A stretch of 64,000 nucleotides of DNA from Variovorax sp. PBL-E5 (GTDB lineage: Bacteria > Pseudomonadota > Gammaproteobacteria > Burkholderiales > Burkholderiaceae_C): positions 4,738,001-4,802,000 of the forward strand of contig NZ_LR594671.1 in the NCBI RefSeq assembly GCF_901827185.1. The letters are read 5' to 3'. The notes beneath the pieces were generated by a model. It saw only the letters and a list, made by a program, of their open reading frames with translations, was not told where the DNA came from and searched no databases. Position 1 is the stretch's first letter. Each line of letters opens with the position of its first letter. Made by a program: the position numbers and the translations under genes. This document shows positions 1 through 8,680 of this stretch, piece by piece.

Positions 1-659
1 TTGGCGCTCATCTCGTTGAGGCGGTGCACGCCGGTGGTGGTCTCCTCGGTCACGCCGATGATTTCGGCCGACTTGCGCGTGTACCAGGTTGCGTCGAGCG
101 CGAGCTTGGCCTTGATGGCGGCGTAGAGAATGCGTTCCTCGTCGCTGGTCGGGTTGGCGAGCACGCTCTGGTCCTTCTCGGCGCGCTGGCCCAGGTGCAT
201 CAGCAGCGTGGCATCGCCGCCGTCGTCCAGGATCATGTTCGGGCCTTCGCCCTTCGAATCCTTGACGCCGAATTCGAAGATGCGGTGCGTGTAGTCCCAG
301 TAGTCCTCGAGCGATTCGCCCTTGATCGCGAACACCGGCGTACCAGCGGCCGCGATGGCGGCGGCGGCATGGTCCTGCGTCGAGAAGATGTTGCACGAGG
401 CCCAGCGCACGTTGGCGCCGAGCGCCTGCAGCGTCTCGATCAGCACCGCGGTCTGGATCGTCATGTGCAGCGAGCCGGTGATGCGTGCGCCCTTGAGCGG
501 CTGGCTCTTGGCGAATTCCTCGCGGATCGCCATCAGGCCGGGCATCTCGGTCTCGGCGATGCGGATTTCCTTGCGGCCCCAGGCAGCGAGCGACAGGTCG
601 GCGATCGCCTGATCGGCGCTGGCCACGGGAGAAGATGCGGATTTGAGAACGGCGCTCAT
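1..659 (-). CDS. ahcY: Adenosylhomocysteinase, 5' part (cut by window start)
   Basis: This is the N-terminal 219 residues of S-adenosylhomocysteine hydrolase, the cytoplasmic enzyme that splits SAH into adenosine and homocysteine and so keeps the methyl cycle running. The family is recognised from the segment [16 protein letters not shown] near residue 60 and from [13 protein letters not shown] about 30 residues later, both highly conserved in AhcY. Later, the DDGGDATLL segment is also typical. The ATG at 659 is preceded by an SAH riboswitch, which fixes both identity and start. The C-terminal half with the NAD-binding domain lies outside the window. Nothing looks broken in the visible part. 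Confidence 0.97.
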   Translation of the reverse strand, partial: MSAVLKSASSPVASADQAIADLSLAAWGRKEIRIAETEMPGLMAIREEFAKSQPLKGARITGSLHMTIQTAVLIETLQALGANVRWASCNIFSTQDHAAAAIAAAGTPVFAIKGESLEDYWDYTHRIFEFGVKDSKGEGPNMILDDGGDATLLMHLGQRAEKDQSVLANPTSDEERILYAAIKAKLALDATWYTRKSAEIIGVTEETTTGVHRLNEMSA

Positions 660-717
660 GAAAACTCCAAAACAAGTTTGAGTGATGCCACTGCCTTCGG
701 GGATGACCGGAGAGGGA

Positions 718-741
718 CTCACCGCGAGAACAGCGGGTGAG
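718..741 (-). promoter_or_regulatory. Hairpin competing with SAH aptamer (candidate expression platform)
   Basis: Just after the aptamer the transcript can fold CUCACCCGC against GCGGUGAG with one bulged C and a loop of about seven bases. The 5' arm reuses the CUC of the aptamer P1 3' strand, so this hairpin and a complete P1 exclude each other. No U-run follows at once, so it may act on translation or RNA stability rather than as an intrinsic terminator. The pairing is visible; the role is inference. Confidence 0.5.
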
Positions 742-797
742 CGTGGTTGCGATGATGGTCCGAGCCTCACGCCTGATGGCGCTGCAACGCTCCTCGG
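737..797 (-). promoter_or_regulatory. SAH riboswitch aptamer upstream of ahcY
   Basis: Read on the reverse strand, the RNA starts CCGAGGAGCGUUGC, continues through a small hairpin CGCC-AUCA-GGCG, then GAGGCUCGG, and closes with GCAACCACGCUCAC. GAGCG pairs with CGCUC (P1) and CCGAG pairs with CUCGG (pseudoknot P4). This is the known SAH aptamer layout and matches its conserved positions closely. Family knowledge: SAH binding turns on downstream methyl-cycle genes. The aptamer ends about 78 bases before the ahcY ATG. Confidence 0.93.
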
Positions 798-804
798 AGC
801 GCGC

Positions 805-810
805 ATTTTA
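805..810 (-). promoter_or_regulatory. Candidate -10 box (TAAAAT) for ahcY transcript
   Basis: TAAAAT on the reverse strand ends eight bases before the first conserved base of the SAH aptamer, where a transcript start would be expected. I see no good -35 at 16-18 bp, so support is positional only. Confidence 0.35.
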
Positions 811-970
811 GCGCGCCCGGATGGGCCGTGTGGTCAGCAGCGGCTCCCGGATCGGCCTGGACTGCGTCGCCCTCCCCCAAACTCCACCGCCACCATGCTG
901 GCCGGGCGCAACGGCTTCCAGCCGCCGCCGTGAGCGCGCGGTGCCCGCGGCACGCGCGAGGGGCGCTCGG

Positions 971-976
971 TAAAAT
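971..976 (+). promoter_or_regulatory. Candidate -10 box (TAAAAT) for prfC
   Basis: TAAAAT lies about 55 bp before the prfC ATG in the 371-bp divergent gap between ahcY and prfC. No clear -35 accompanies it. Apart from this and the riboswitch elements the gap shows nothing gene-like. Confidence 0.3.
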
Positions 977-1030
977 CGCTGGTTTTGCCTCGACTGCCCG
1001 CGCCCGTGAGCGCGCATCGCGTTCACTCCC

Positions 1031-2659
1031 ATGACCTTCGCCTCCGAAACCCGCCGCCGCCGCACCTTCGCAATCATCTCCCACCCGGACGCCGGCAAGA
1101 CCACGCTGACCGAGAAGCTGCTGCTGTTCTCCGGCGCGATCCAGATCGCCGGCTCGGTCAAGGCGCGCAAGGCCACGCGGCACGCCACTTCCGACTGGAT
1201 GGAGATCGAGAAGCAGCGCGGCATCTCGGTCGCCTCGTCGGTGATGCAGATGGTCTACCGCGACCACGTCATCAACCTGCTGGACACGCCCGGCCACAAG
1301 GACTTCTCCGAAGACACCTACCGCGTGCTGACCGCGGTCGATTCGGCGCTGATGGTGATCGATGCCGCCAACGGCGTCGAGGCGCAGACGCGCCGGCTGA
1401 TCGAGGTCTGCCGCCAGCGCGACACACCCATCATCACCTTCGTCAACAAGATGGACCGCGAGGTGCGCGAGCCGCTCGAGCTGCTCGACGAGATCGAGCG
1501 CGAACTCGGCATGCCCTGCGTGCCGATGACATGGCCCGTCGGCCAGGGCAAGTCCTTCGGCGGCATCATCAACCTGCGCACCGAAGTGATGACCGTCTTC
1601 GAATCGGGCAGCGAGCGCCTGCCGCAGGATTTCGACGCCATGCCGCTGACCGATCGCGACGCGCTGCACAAGCGCTTCGGCCGCGAGTTCGACACCGCGA
1701 TGGAAAGCATGGAACTCGCCACCGGTGCCTCGCCCACCTGGGACCGCGAGGCCTTCCTGGCCGGCAGGCAGACGCCCGTGTTCTTCGGCTCCGGCGTCAA
1801 CAACTTCGGCGTGATGGAAGTGCTCGATGCATTGGTGGACCTCGCGCCGCCGCCGCAGTCGCGCACCAGCACCACGATGGTCAATCGCCAGCCGGTGGTG
1901 AAGGAAATCCAGCCCGAGGACAAGGATTTCGCCGGCGTCGTGTTCAAGGTGCAGGCCAACATGGACGCCAACCACCGCGACCGCATCGCCTTCGTGCGCA
2001 TGGCATCGGGCCGCTACACGCCGGGCATGAAGCTCAAGGTGCAGCGCACCGCCAAGGAGCTGCGCCCCACCAGCGTCGTGACCTTCATGAGCCAGCGCCG
2101 CGAGGCGGTCGAGGAAGCCTACGCGGGCGACATCGTCGGCTTCACCACGCACGGCGGCGTGCAGCTCGGCGACACCATCACCGATGGCGCATCGCTGCAG
2201 TTCACCGGCCTGCCCTTCTTCGCGCCCGAACTCTTCATGACCGTGATCCTGAAGAACCCGCTGCGCACCAAGCAATTGCAGCAAGGCCTGGCGCAGCTCG
2301 GCGAGGAAGGCGCGATCCAGGTGTTCCGGCCCGAGGTCGGCGGCCCGATGCTGCTGGGCGCGGTCGGGCAACTGCAGTTCGAAGTGGTGCAGCACCGGCT
2401 CAAGTCCGAGTACGACGCCGACGTGCGGCTCGAAGGCTGCCAGTACACCGGCGCGCGCTGGATCACCGCCGATACGCCGGCCGAGCTGCGCGCCTTCGTC
2501 GATGCCTACCCGGCCCGCATGGCGCGCGATGCGGCCGACACGTTGGCCTATCTCTGCACCTCGCCCTACGACGTGCGGCTGGCGCAGGAGCGCTTTCCGA
2601 AGATCCACTTCCATCCGCTGCGCGAGCATGCGGGCCTGGCGCTGCAGACCGCCGGCTGA
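1031..2659 (+). CDS. prfC: Peptide chain release factor 3
   Basis: RF3 is the translational GTPase that recycles RF1/RF2 from the ribosome after termination. The 542-residue protein has the GTPase motifs in order: HPDAGKTT (G1, residues 18-25), RGIS (switch I/G2), DTPGH (G3, 85-89) and NKMD (G4, 139-142). These are followed by the EF-G-like beta-barrel and the RF3 C-terminal domain with a QLQFEV segment. Usual length is about 530, so it is complete. The stop overlaps the start of the next gene (TGATG), implying coupled translation. The start at 1031 keeps the residues just before G1 as in known RF3 proteins; no strong ribosome binding site is visible. Confidence 0.97.
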   Translation: MTFASETRRRRTFAIISHPDAGKTTLTEKLLLFSGAIQIAGSVKARKATRHATSDWMEIEKQRGISVASSVMQMVYRDHVINLLDTPGHKDFSEDTYRVLTAVDSALMVIDAANGVEAQTRRLIEVCRQRDTPIITFVNKMDREVREPLELLDEIERELGMPCVPMTWPVGQGKSFGGIINLRTEVMTVFESGSERLPQDFDAMPLTDRDALHKRFGREFDTAMESMELATGASPTWDREAFLAGRQTPVFFGSGVNNFGVMEVLDALVDLAPPPQSRTSTTMVNRQPVVKEIQPEDKDFAGVVFKVQANMDANHRDRIAFVRMASGRYTPGMKLKVQRTAKELRPTSVVTFMSQRREAVEEAYAGDIVGFTTHGGVQLGDTITDGASLQFTGLPFFAPELFMTVILKNPLRTKQLQQGLAQLGEEGAIQVFRPEVGGPMLLGAVGQLQFEVVQHRLKSEYDADVRLEGCQYTGARWITADTPAELRAFVDAYPARMARDAADTLAYLCTSPYDVRLAQERFPKIHFHPLREHAGLALQTAG

Positions 2660-3465
2660 TGAAGACACTCGCCCAATGGCCGCTCGCCGCGCGGCGCGGA
2701 CTGGTCGGCCTGTTCACCGACATCGACGACACGCTGACCACTGAAGGCGCGATCACGCCCGATGCGCTGCAGGCGCTGGCCGGCCTCCGCGCGGCGGGTC
2801 TGCACATGGTCGCCATCACCGGCCGGCCCGTCGGCTGGAGCGAAGCCTTCGCCGCGGCCTGGCCGATCGATGCGATCGTGGCCGAGAACGGCGCCGTCGC
2901 ACTCGTGCCGTCGCGCGACGGCGGGCTGTCCAAGCGCTACCAACAGGATGCGACCACGCGTGAACACAACTTCGCGCGCATGCAGGCCGTGCTGGCGCGC
3001 ATCGAGCGCGAGATCCCCGGCGCGCGCCGCGCCACCGATTCAGCCGGCCGCGAATGCGACATCGCGATCGACCACAGCGAGTTCGTGCAGCTCGACGATG
3101 CGCAGATCGCCGCCGTCGTCGCGCTGATGCGAAGCGAAGGCATGCACGCCACCGTCAGCAGCATCCACGTCAACGGCTGGTACGGCGAGCACAACAAGCT
3201 CGAAGGCGCACGCTGGATCGTGCGCGAGCTCTGGGGCCGCGACCTCGACGCCGAGATGGATCGCTGGGCCTACGTCGGCGACTCGACCAACGATGCGCTG
3301 ATGTTCGAACGCTTCGTGCACAGCATCGGCGTCGCCAACGTGCGCCGCTTCGAGGCAGCGCTGTCGCATCGGCCGCGCTATGTCGCGCCGAGCGAGCGTG
3401 GTGCGGGCTTCGCCGAAGTGGCGGCCGCGGTGCTCGACAGCCGCGCCGGACCCGGCCGAGCCTGA
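2659..3465 (+). CDS. HAD-superfamily (IIB) phosphatase
   Basis: A 268-residue hydrolase of the Cof/mannosyl-phosphoglycerate-phosphatase-like HAD branch. Motif I is DIDDTLT (nucleophile Asp21, acid Asp23), motif II ITGRP, the motif III lysine lies in HNKLEGA and motif IV is VGDSTNDALMF. The DxDxT, TGRP and GDxxND set marks a metal-dependent phosphatase; the substrate (sugar phosphate or other) cannot be read from sequence. The ATG overlaps the prfC stop codon, so the pair is probably co-translated. The last 88 bp overlap tail-to-tail with the reverse-strand DHDPS-like gene. Membership of HAD-IIB is firm; a more exact name is not. Confidence 0.88.
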   Translation: MKTLAQWPLAARRGLVGLFTDIDDTLTTEGAITPDALQALAGLRAAGLHMVAITGRPVGWSEAFAAAWPIDAIVAENGAVALVPSRDGGLSKRYQQDATTREHNFARMQAVLARIEREIPGARRATDSAGRECDIAIDHSEFVQLDDAQIAAVVALMRSEGMHATVSSIHVNGWYGEHNKLEGARWIVRELWGRDLDAEMDRWAYVGDSTNDALMFERFVHSIGVANVRRFEAALSHRPRYVAPSERGAGFAEVAAAVLDSRAGPGRA

Positions 3466-4520
3466 TCGGCGAGCCAGCGCGACAGGTTGGCCTTGACGAA
3501 GTCGTCGTCGGCCAGATCGGCGTGCAGCGCGCAGACGCGATCGATCTCTTCCTTCTGCCCCGGGCTCAAGCCCTCTTCGGGATCGAGGCACCAGATGCCT
3601 TCGAGCAGCCCCTGACGCCGCAACACCTCGTGGCAGCCCGCGATGCAGCCATGGAAGGCATTCGCGACATCGAAGAAGGCGCTGTTGCAGTCGGTCACGC
3701 GGCTGTCGAGCGCGAGCAGATCCGCCTCGATCGCGCGGCCGCTGTCCGCTGCGGCCTGACAACGCGCAAGCATGCGCACCGCACCCGAAGTCCAGACCGA
3801 CCAGTGGCCCAGCAGCCCGCCGCGAAAGCGCACCGTCACCGGCGCACCGTCGCGCATCGCCGTGAACGGCGTCACCAGGTCGAGCACGATATGGTCGTCG
3901 TTGCCGGTGTAGAGCGTGACGCGCGACTCGGCGCGCGCGGCCACCACGCCGCGCACCACGTCCAGCGTGCGGTAGCGGTTGAAGGGTGCGACCTTGATCG
4001 CGACCACGTTGTCGATCGCGGCGAAGCGGGCCCAGAAGGCCGCGCTCAGGTCCATGCCGCCGACGGCCGGCTGCAGGTAGAAGCCGATCAGCGGGATCTC
4101 GGCCGCGACCGCTTCGCAGTGCGCGATCAGCGCGTCCTCGCCCTCGCCTTTCATCGCCGCCAGGCTCAGCAGCCCGGCCTGGTAGCCGAGGCCGCGCGCG
4201 AGCTTCGCTTCGCTCAGGGCCTGCGGCGTGCGCCCGCACACGCCCGCGACCATCGCGAGTTCGCGCTGCGGTGTGACCCATGCGCGCGCGGTGTCGATCG
4301 CGAGCCGCAGCACCGATTCATACAGCCCGAGCTCGCGGATCGCGAACTGCGTGGTGTGCACGCCGACCGCCAGCCCCCCGGCGCCGGCATCGAGGTAATA
4401 GCGCGTCAGCGCACGCTGGCGCCGCGGGTCGAGCCGGCGCTGCGCGTCCAGCGCGAGCGGGTGCGCAGGGATCGCAAGCCCGCGTGCGAGCAGCGCACGG
4501 ATGTCGTCAGAAGGTGCCAT
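3378..4520 (-). CDS. Dihydrodipicolinate synthase family protein
   Basis: A 380-residue TIM-barrel protein of the DHDPS/N-acetylneuraminate-lyase-like group, longer than the usual 290-300. The likely Schiff-base lysine is Lys176 in VVAIKVAPF. An YLQPAVGG segment lies just before it. The extra C-terminal length, roughly the last 80 residues, is not typical of DapA, so this is not lysine biosynthesis; aldol cleavage or synthesis on an unknown keto-acid is the family expectation. Its ATG lies inside the end of the upstream epimerase gene (14-bp overlap), so the two form an operon. Its 3' end overlaps the forward HAD gene by 88 bp, which is unusual for convergent genes and may tie their expression through opposing transcription. 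Confidence 0.82.
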   Translation of the reverse strand: MAPSDDIRALLARGLAIPAHPLALDAQRRLDPRRQRALTRYYLDAGAGGLAVGVHTTQFAIRELGLYESVLRLAIDTARAWVTPQRELAMVAGVCGRTPQALSEAKLARGLGYQAGLLSLAAMKGEGEDALIAHCEAVAAEIPLIGFYLQPAVGGMDLSAAFWARFAAIDNVVAIKVAPFNRYRTLDVVRGVVAARAESRVTLYTGNDDHIVLDLVTPFTAMRDGAPVTVRFRGGLLGHWSVWTSGAVRMLARCQAAADSGRAIEADLLALDSRVTDCNSAFFDVANAFHGCIAGCHEVLRRQGLLEGIWCLDPEEGLSPGQKEEIDRVCALHADLADDDFVKANLSRWLADQARPGPARLSSTAAATSAKPAPRSLGAT

Positions 4521-5580
4521 CGCGCACCTCGAACTTGGTCGGTTTGCCGAGGCTCGGACCGCCGTGGCGAACCCAGTCGGCCACCCAGTCGAGCATCGCG
4601 CCCAACGGCACCAGCGGATAGCCGAAGAGGCGCGCGGCCTCGGTGGTGTCGGACAGCAGCGCGGTCGAAGCCTCCTGCCCGGTGATCTCCACGGTCACGC
4701 CGAGGCGCGCCGCGAATTCGCCGGCCAGCCAGCGCACCGACAGCGTCTCGGGACCGGTGCAGTTGATCGGCGTCGGCGGCACCGTGCAATGCTGCAGCGC
4801 GCGCAGCACCTGCGCATTCGCATCGCCCTGCCAGATCACGTTGACATACCCCATGGTCACATCGACCGGCTCGCCGCGATGCACCTTGGACGCGATGTCG
4901 AACAGCACGCCGTAGCGCATGTCGATCGCGTAGTTGAGCCGGAACAGCCGCCCCGGCGTGCCGTGCTTGGCGCCGAAGTACTCGAACATGCGCTCGCGGC
5001 CGATGCACGACTGCGCGTACTCGCCGACCGGCCCGGGCAGCGTGCGCTCGCTGGCGCCCTGGCGGCCGATGGTCGTCAGCGGATAGACGTTGCCGGTCGA
5101 GAAGCTGACGATGCGCGCGTCGCGAAAGGTATCGGCCACCAGCGCCGGCACATGCGTGTTCATGGCCCAGGTCAGCGCCTGGTTGTCCTTGGCGCCGAAC
5201 TTGTGGCCGGCCGCGAACACGATGTGGGGCACGCGCGGCAGCGCCTCGATGGCCGCGCGGTCGAGCAGGTCGCAGGCGATGGTCTCGATGCCCCAGCCCT
5301 CGAGCCGCTCGCGCACGCGCGCATCGCTGAAGCGCGCGACGCCGATCACGCGCTTGCGGGGCGCGGCACGCTTGGCCAGCCGGGCCAGCGTCGGGCCCAT
5401 CTTGCCGGCGACGCCGAGGATCATCAGGTCGCCCTCGATCTGCGCCAGATCGTCGACCAGCGCCTGGCTCGGCCGTGACAGGAATTCATCGAGCGCCTCG
5501 ACCGAATCGAAGCGCGTCGGCAGGGCGGCGGGGTCGAGCAGCGGCGTGTCTGGCTGGCTCGGTGAGGAGGATGTCGGCAT
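4507..5580 (-). CDS. NAD(P)-dependent epimerase/dehydratase-like protein
   Basis: A 357-residue extended-SDR-type protein. After a 50-residue N-terminal extension comes a Rossmann glycine motif (GVAGKMG, about 56-62), then a nucleotide-binding strand VIGVARF and FSTGNVYP before the active-site region. The usual YxxxK is not evident: the tyrosine of VGEYAQSCIG has Cys, not Lys, four places on. Catalysis may therefore differ from classical epimerases. It is the first gene of a two-gene unit with the DHDPS-like protein, which suggests joint modification and cleavage of a sugar-acid-like compound (inference). ATG 5580 is chosen because a good promoter ends about 35 bp before it. Confidence 0.8.
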   Translation of the reverse strand: MPTSSSPSQPDTPLLDPAALPTRFDSVEALDEFLSRPSQALVDDLAQIEGDLMILGVAGKMGPTLARLAKRAAPRKRVIGVARFSDARVRERLEGWGIETIACDLLDRAAIEALPRVPHIVFAAGHKFGAKDNQALTWAMNTHVPALVADTFRDARIVSFSTGNVYPLTTIGRQGASERTLPGPVGEYAQSCIGRERMFEYFGAKHGTPGRLFRLNYAIDMRYGVLFDIASKVHRGEPVDVTMGYVNVIWQGDANAQVLRALQHCTVPPTPINCTGPETLSVRWLAGEFAARLGVTVEITGQEASTALLSDTTEAARLFGYPLVPLGAMLDWVADWVRHGGPSLGKPTKFEVRDGTF

Positions 5581-5614
5581 CGAAGAAAGCTCGGCGTTCA
5601 GGTCGTTGCCGATC

Positions 5615-5655
5615 AGCTTAGAAGGGTGGCCGGGTGTTGTCAACCGTTTGGTTGA
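5615..5655 (-). promoter_or_regulatory. Promoter with palindromic operator before epimerase/DHDPS pair
   Basis: On the reverse strand TTGACA (5638-5643) is followed after exactly 17 bp by TAAGCT (5615-5620), a near-consensus sigma-70 promoter. A perfect inverted repeat TCAACC-AAAC-GGTTGA (5640-5655) covers most of the -35. A repressor bound there would block RNA polymerase. The TetR gene immediately upstream is the natural candidate, but this is inference. Confidence 0.7.
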
Positions 5656-5681
5656 ATTCCAGCTGGGCGAGCCGATCGACG

Positions 5682-6356
5682 TCAGGGAGAAGGAGCCGGC
5701 TGCCTCTGCCCGTAGCACAGGTAGCTGATTACCATCTCGGTCGCGTGATGCAGGCGCGCCTGGATGCGTTCCGGCGTACCCAGATCGACATCCAGCACAT
5801 AGGACAGCGTGTAGCGGTTGGTGATGAAGTACGAGCCCAGCCCCGAGATCGACACGTAGAGATCGACCCAGTCCGCGTCACTGCGGAACACGCCCTGTTG
5901 CTTGCCCTTCTCCAGCACATGAGCAAGCGCCGTGCGCAGCGGATTGAACATCGCACTGATCTGCTTGGACTTGCGGATGTGCTTGGCCTTGTGCAGGTTC
6001 TCGGTCGACAGCAGCTGCAGCAGATCGGGCTGGTCGATGAAATGCTGGATGGTCTTGGTCACCAGCTCGCGCATGTCCTCGACCGGGTTGTCGCCGCCGA
6101 GCGCGAGTTCGTTCTGCCGGTCGCGCATGGCGCCGTAGGCGTGCTCCATCACTTCGATGAACAAGGCTTCCTTGCTCGCGAAGTAGTGATAGACGAGGTT
6201 CTTGCTGATCTTGCAGCGCGCCACGATGGCATCGATGCGCGCGCCGTCGTAGCCGTGCGCGGCGAACTCCTTGCTCGCGATCTTGACGATGCGTTCGCGG
6301 GTGGCCTGCGCGTTGCGCGGCCGGCGCTTGGGGCCGGCGACCTTGGTTTCTGTCAT
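5682..6356 (-). CDS. TetR/AcrR family transcriptional regulator
   Basis: A 224-residue one-component regulator. Residues about 18-62 form the TetR helix-turn-helix, ending in the typical SKNLVYHYFASKEALF. The rest is an all-helical ligand-binding and dimerisation domain. It is divergent from the hyuA operon (203-bp gap) and sits just upstream of the epimerase/DHDPS pair on its own strand. It could therefore control either or both. Palindromes occur in both regions (5640-5655 and 6483-6496). The effector is unknown. Confidence 0.9.
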   Translation of the reverse strand: MTETKVAGPKRRPRNAQATRERIVKIASKEFAAHGYDGARIDAIVARCKISKNLVYHYFASKEALFIEVMEHAYGAMRDRQNELALGGDNPVEDMRELVTKTIQHFIDQPDLLQLLSTENLHKAKHIRKSKQISAMFNPLRTALAHVLEKGKQQGVFRSDADWVDLYVSISGLGSYFITNRYTLSYVLDVDLGTPERIQARLHHATEMVISYLCYGQRQPAPSP

Positions 6357-6438
6357 GGCTTCACCGGTCTCCTTCGGGCTGCGCCCAACCCGGCCGCGCG
6401 AGTTTAGCGGCCCGGTTCTTTACTGCGGAAAACTCGCG

Positions 6439-6468
6439 TTGACAAACCGCCATTCCATCTCCTATATT
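6439..6468 (+). promoter_or_regulatory. Sigma-70 promoter of the hyuAB-ABC operon
   Basis: TTGACA (6439-6444) and TATATT (6463-6468) are separated by 18 bp, close to consensus, and lie 91 bp before the hyuA ATG in a relatively AT-rich spot. This is the best promoter in the first 15 kb. Confidence 0.75.
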
Positions 6469-6482
6469 TCGCCCACTATTGG

Positions 6483-6511
6483 ACTAGCCAGTTAGTTAGT
6501 TCGATGATCGA
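6483..6511. promoter_or_regulatory. Operator-like inverted repeats downstream of hyu promoter
   Basis: ACTA-GCCAGT-TAGT (6483-6496) is an inverted repeat followed by a further TTAGTTAG half-site copy, then TCGAT-G-ATCGA (6501-6511), a perfect odd palindrome. They fall just after the predicted transcript start, the usual place for a repressor site. The divergent TetR protein is the likely binder; this is untested. Confidence 0.4.
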
Positions 6512-6559
6512 TGGACCAGATTATCAACCAGCCGCGAGGCAAGTGAAACGGAGTAGGGG

Positions 6560-8680
6560 ATGAACTTGACCCAGCACGCCCCTGGAGGCGTCCGCGTCGG
6601 ATGCGACATTGGAGGCACCTTCACGGACATCGTCCTGGCCCTGCCCGACGGCCGGCTGTTCGTGAACAAGACCTCGACCACGCCCGACAACCTCGGCCAG
6701 GCGATCGTCGACGGCCTCGGCGCTTTGATCAAACAGGCCGGCGTGGCGCCCTGCGACATCACCGAGATTGTGCACGGCACCACCACCGCCTCGAACACGA
6801 TCCTGCAGAAGGTCGGGGCGCCGACCGGCGTGCTGACCACGGAGGGCTTTCGCGACGTGCTGGAGATCGGCCGCATCCGCACGCCGACGATGTTCGACCT
6901 CGGCTGGTCCAAGCCCGAGCCGCTGGCCACGCGCCGCTGGCGCCGCGGCATCCGCGAGCGCATCGATGCGCAGGGCCGCATCGTCACCGCGCTCGATGCC
7001 GAACAGCTGCTCGCCGAGACGCGGCAGCTGGTCGACGAGGGCGTGAGCTCGCTCGCGATCTGCTTTCTCAACAGCTACATCAATCCGGCGCACGAGCTCG
7101 CGGCCAAGGCACTGCTGCAGCAGCATTTCCCGCAGCTTCTGCTGAGCGTCTCGTGCGAAGTGCTGCCCGAAATCAAGGAGTACGAGCGCACCAGCACGAC
7201 GGTCGTCAACGCCTACATCCTGCCGGCGATGCGGACCTACCTCGCGCGTTTGCGCGACGACCTCACGCGCATGGGCATCACGGCCTCGCTGCAGGTGATG
7301 GCCTCCAACGGCGGCATGATGGGCCTCGCCTCGGCCAGCGACAAGCCCGTGTTCGCAGTGGCTTCGGGGCCGGCGGGCGGCGTCGCGGGTGCGGTCGAGA
7401 TCGGCGCGCTCGGCGGCGACGCCGACCTGATCGTGTTCGACATGGGCGGCACCACCGCCAAGGCCTCGATCATCGCCAACGGCCAGCCTTCGCTGACCAA
7501 CGAGTACGAGTTCCGCAACGGCATCAGCGCGCCGAGCCGCTTCGTCAAGGGCGGCGGCTACGTGCTCAAGGTGCCGGCGATCGACATCGCCGAAGTGGGC
7601 GCCGGCGGCGGCTCGATCGCGTGGATCGATGCCGGCGGTTTGCTGTGCGTCGGTCCCGAGTCGGCGGGGGCGCATCCGGGCCCGGCTTGCTACGGCAACG
7701 GCAACCCGCACCCGACGGTGACCGATGCCAACATGGTGCTCGGCTACCTCAATCCCAAGGCGCTCGCGGGCGGCAGCCTGAAGGTGTCGCCCGAACTGTC
7801 GAAGGCCGCGATCGAGCGCGACGTCGGCCGCCCGCTCGGGCTCGACCTGCTGGCCGCCGCGCACGGCGTGCGCCAGCTCGCCAACGTCAGCATGGCGCGC
7901 GCGATCCGCGCCGTCACGGTCGAGCGCGGCCGCGATCCGCGCGAGATGTCGATGATCGCCTTCGGCGGCGGCGGTCCGCTGCATGCGGTCGCGGTGGCAC
8001 GGCTGCTCGGCATCCGCCGCGTGATCGCGCCGATCATGGCCGGCGTGTTCTGCTCCGCCGGCATGCTGTCGGCCGATGCCGAGCACAACTTCGTCAAGGC
8101 CGTGCTGCGGCCGCTCGCGGATTGCGCACCGGCCGACATGGGCGCGATCGCGAACGCGCTGGCCGACAAGGGCTACACCGTGCTGGCCTCCGAAGGCTAT
8201 CCGCCGGAAGACGCGAGCGCCGTCCTGGCCGCCGATCTGCGCTACCTGGGCCAGAGCTCCGAACTCACGGTGCCGCTGAAATCGGCGCGTTTCGATGCCG
8301 AGGTGGTCGCGCAGCTGACGCGCGACTTCCAGGCGATGTACCAGCAGACCTTCGGCTACAGCAGCGACGAGCCGCTGGAGCTGGTCAACCTGCGCGTCGC
8401 CGCGCACGGCCGCAGCAAGCACCGGCTCGACTTCGCCCGCTGCCAGGTCGATGCGACCGCGCTGCAGGGCGAGACCACCACCCGGCTCGTGAGCTTCGCC
8501 GCCGGCGCAGCGCCGGTGATGACGCACGTGGTGCCGCGCGCCAGCATCGGCGCCGACGCGCAGCAGGGCCCGCTGGTGATCGAGTCCTACGACACCACCA
8601 TCGTTGTCCCGCCGCACTGCAGCGTGCGTTCGGACGCGATCGGCAACATCATCATCGACCTCGAGGAGTCAACGCAATGA
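6560..8680 (+). CDS. hyuA: Hydantoinase/oxoprolinase family protein, A subunit
   Basis: A 706-residue ATP-dependent amidohydrolase subunit of the HyuA/5-oxoprolinase N-terminal/acetone-carboxylase-beta superfamily. The sugar-kinase-like phosphate loops are visible: DIGGTFTDI at residues 16-24 and FDMGGTTAKAS near 293. VHGTTTASN lies near residue 75 and AFGGGGPLHA near 470. These proteins work with a B subunit (next gene) to open cyclic amides such as hydantoins or 5-oxoproline, or to carboxylate ketones. The short B subunit argues for the hydantoinase/oxoprolinase type. The stop overlaps the hyuB ATG. A GGAG sequence lies before the start. Confidence 0.9.
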   Translation: MNLTQHAPGGVRVGCDIGGTFTDIVLALPDGRLFVNKTSTTPDNLGQAIVDGLGALIKQAGVAPCDITEIVHGTTTASNTILQKVGAPTGVLTTEGFRDVLEIGRIRTPTMFDLGWSKPEPLATRRWRRGIRERIDAQGRIVTALDAEQLLAETRQLVDEGVSSLAICFLNSYINPAHELAAKALLQQHFPQLLLSVSCEVLPEIKEYERTSTTVVNAYILPAMRTYLARLRDDLTRMGITASLQVMASNGGMMGLASASDKPVFAVASGPAGGVAGAVEIGALGGDADLIVFDMGGTTAKASIIANGQPSLTNEYEFRNGISAPSRFVKGGGYVLKVPAIDIAEVGAGGGSIAWIDAGGLLCVGPESAGAHPGPACYGNGNPHPTVTDANMVLGYLNPKALAGGSLKVSPELSKAAIERDVGRPLGLDLLAAAHGVRQLANVSMARAIRAVTVERGRDPREMSMIAFGGGGPLHAVAVARLLGIRRVIAPIMAGVFCSAGMLSADAEHNFVKAVLRPLADCAPADMGAIANALADKGYTVLASEGYPPEDASAVLAADLRYLGQSSELTVPLKSARFDAEVVAQLTRDFQAMYQQTFGYSSDEPLELVNLRVAAHGRSKHRLDFARCQVDATALQGETTTRLVSFAAGAAPVMTHVVPRASIGADAQQGPLVIESYDTTIVVPPHCSVRSDAIGNIIIDLEESTQ

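Noticed and set aside
767..2668. Open frame of 633 codons on the - strand opposite prfC
   Set aside because: Antisense shadow; also crosses the SAH riboswitch end and the prfC promoter region.
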